The position numbers and the translations under genes are program-made. The notes beneath the pieces were generated by a model, which made no database searches, was not told the origin of the DNA, and saw nothing but the letters and a program-made list of their open reading frames with translations. 64,000 nucleotides of DNA from contig NZ_CP027667.1 of the NCBI RefSeq assembly GCF_003008575.1, positions 1,120,501 to 1,184,500 on the forward strand, read 5' to 3'. This document shows, piece by piece, positions 60,974-64,000 of this stretch (its first letter is position 1; each line of letters starts with the position of its first letter). Source of the DNA: Melaminivora suipulveris. Its GTDB lineage: Bacteria; Pseudomonadota; Gammaproteobacteria; Burkholderiales; Burkholderiaceae_C.

Positions 60974-61423
60974 CCGCAGGACTTGAAGCGTGAGATAAAT
61001 GGGTGGGGTGCCCGCTCGATGGTCGAGCTGCGCATAGGCAGCCCTAGGTCCAGCCGTTGGCTGGGTATCGAGCACTACCGGAAGTAGGTAGGAGATCCAG
61101 ATCGCATGGGTTGCAAGGGATTGGATATCCAGTCCATGAAGCGAAGGCGCGGGCTGGCCATCGCTGCTGCAATGGGCGCGGCACAACTGGGGTGCTTCGT
61201 CGTCCATCGTCCCTGGCATGGCGTGGCAATCCGGCATGGAGGACATGCCGGAGGCTTCCTCCATGGCCATGCCCGCCATTTGCATCGATGCCACGTGCGC
61301 TTGTGCATCCAGCCTGGGGCAGGCATACATCGCCAGCGCCATCTGCGAGAACAGCAAGGCCACGATGAGGCCGCCGACAATCCGGCGGCCCCATTGCGTG
61401 ACGATGCGTCGGATGGAAACCAT
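60968..61423 (-). CDS. Met/His/Cys-rich secreted copper-associated protein
   Basis: 151 residues. An N-terminal membrane segment or signal (IVGGLIVALLFSQMALAMYA, about 12-31) is followed by a metal-ligand-rich stretch: MQMAGMAMEEASGMSSMPDC, then HAMPGTMDDEAPQ and LCRAHCSS. Methionine-, cysteine- and histidine-dense segments of this kind bind copper in periplasmic CopL-like proteins, which may be its nearest relatives; I do not recognise it precisely. It is upstream of cusC on the same strand, 77 bp away. An Fnr-like box lies about 34-47 bp ahead of its ATG. Confidence 0.75.
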   Translation of the reverse strand: MVSIRRIVTQWGRRIVGGLIVALLFSQMALAMYACPRLDAQAHVASMQMAGMAMEEASGMSSMPDCHAMPGTMDDEAPQLCRAHCSSDGQPAPSLHGLDIQSLATHAIWISYLLPVVLDTQPTAGPRAAYAQLDHRAGTPPIYLTLQVLRN

Positions 61424-61456
61424 GGTGGGATGTTCGCTGCGCTGGATGTGTAGCAA

Positions 61457-61470
61457 CTTGACGCGGATCA
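61457..61470. promoter_or_regulatory. Fnr/Anr-like box TTGAC-N4-ATCAA
   Basis: TTGACGCGGATCAA (61457-61470) has the half-sites and 4-bp spacer of Fnr/Anr/Dnr boxes with one change from TTGAT-N4-ATCAA. It lies 34-47 bp upstream of the Met-rich protein start on the minus strand. It overlaps a possible -35 hexamer TTGACT read on the minus strand (61477-61482), so an activator or repressor role cannot be decided. Confidence 0.4.
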
Positions 61471-61539
61471 AAGCACAGTCAAGGGAAAGGAGTGCCGTAG
61501 CATCTACCCGCAACTGCCCAGCCACCGCGTATGGAGCGG

Positions 61540-61800
61540 TCACCGAGACCCTGGATTAATTTCACCGGAATCCAACTTATCGGCGCGTCTCGATCTCGGC
61601 CAGTCCGAGAACGCAAGCACGTACAGCGCGATCAGGTTGACCATGGGGACGATCATCAGCAGGCCAAGCCAGCCGGAAAAACCCGCCTTGGCAAAGATCT
61701 TCCAGAACGGCAGCACGATCACCACCGCACCCAGCAGCATCGTCAGCCAGTGGACGCCAAACCACCACGCCATGTCGTTCATATACATTCCGTTCATCAT
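61540..61800 (-). CDS. Small two-helix membrane protein of the copper region
   Basis: 86 residues. A Met-rich head (MMNGMYMNDMAWWFG) is followed by two membrane segments (WLTMLLGAVVIVLPFWKIFA, WLGLLMIVPMVNLIALYVLA) joined by KAGFSG, and a basic tail. GAGAGG lies nine bases before the ATG at 61800; a TTG at 61809 is an alternative. It sits between the copper ATPase and the Met-rich gene on one strand and may assist copper handling, but I do not recognise a characterised family. Met-rich N-termini are common in copper proteins. Confidence 0.7.
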   Translation of the reverse strand: MMNGMYMNDMAWWFGVHWLTMLLGAVVIVLPFWKIFAKAGFSGWLGLLMIVPMVNLIALYVLAFSDWPRSRRADKLDSGEINPGSR

Positions 61801-61835
61801 GATCGGCAACCTCTCTTTGATTATCTCGATGCGGG

Positions 61836-64000
<2,165 letters not shown>

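Overview
The window comes from the chromosome of a high-GC betaproteobacterium, most likely family Comamonadaceae (Acidovorax / Alicycliphilus / Comamonas type). This is inferred from gene content (fad operon layout, slmA-argB, an ATM1-type ABC exporter, a liv cluster carrying an acyl-CoA ligase) and from dispersed intergenic repeats built around ATAGC ... CACGCCGACTGAAGGC that I associate with that family. No species was identified. No rRNA, tRNA or CRISPR array was seen.

Layout. 1-2.2 kb: glutamate/aspartate ABC transporter (gltJ start, gltI) with an internal terminator, then a LysR regulator. 2.4-5.4 kb: a complete TRAP transporter. 5.8-8.6 kb: a TPP-dependent dehydrogenase E1 alpha/beta pair with a DUF169 gene and no E2/E3. 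8.6-11.8 kb: a branched-chain amino-acid-type ABC cluster in which a deletion joins the front of an acyl-CoA ligase gene to the back of a substrate-binding protein gene, so both permease genes are missing. 12-15.8 kb: DUF3617, an ATM1-like exporter, a YciA-like thioesterase and a bactofilin. 15.9-26 kb: a minus-strand beta-oxidation operon under a TetR regulator (acyl-CoA dehydrogenase, hydroxyacyl-CoA dehydrogenase/hydratase fusion, thiolase, hydratase, thioesterases, hydrolase). 26.2-27.8 kb: slmA-argB. 27.8-40.8 kb: a surface polysaccharide cluster. It contains a WecA-like initiator, a GT2, a 1254-residue methyltransferase-GT2-GT4 protein, two acyltransferases, two methyltransferases, the Wzm/Wzt exporter and a peptidyl-prolyl isomerase.

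From about 40.81 kb to the window end lies one end of a Tn4371-family integrative conjugative element (ICE). A candidate att core (ATAAAAAA, 40809-40816) is followed by DUF2274, trbI-G-F-L-J-E-D-C-B, an RHH protein, traG, an EexN-like entry-exclusion lipoprotein and a LysR regulator. The cargo is copper/silver resistance: cusA, cusB with a fused CusF domain, cusC, a Met/His/Cys-rich secreted protein, a small membrane protein and a Cu(I) P-type ATPase running off the window. The ICE integrase end is not in the window.

Nothing here is clearly a new defence or mobile system. The most notable observations are the liv-cluster deletion scar with its shared GATACGC, the ICE junction 24 bp upstream of the isomerase start, the dispersed repeat family (one copy of which supplies the start of a coding sequence), the very large polysaccharide enzyme, and the nested palindromes ahead of cusC.
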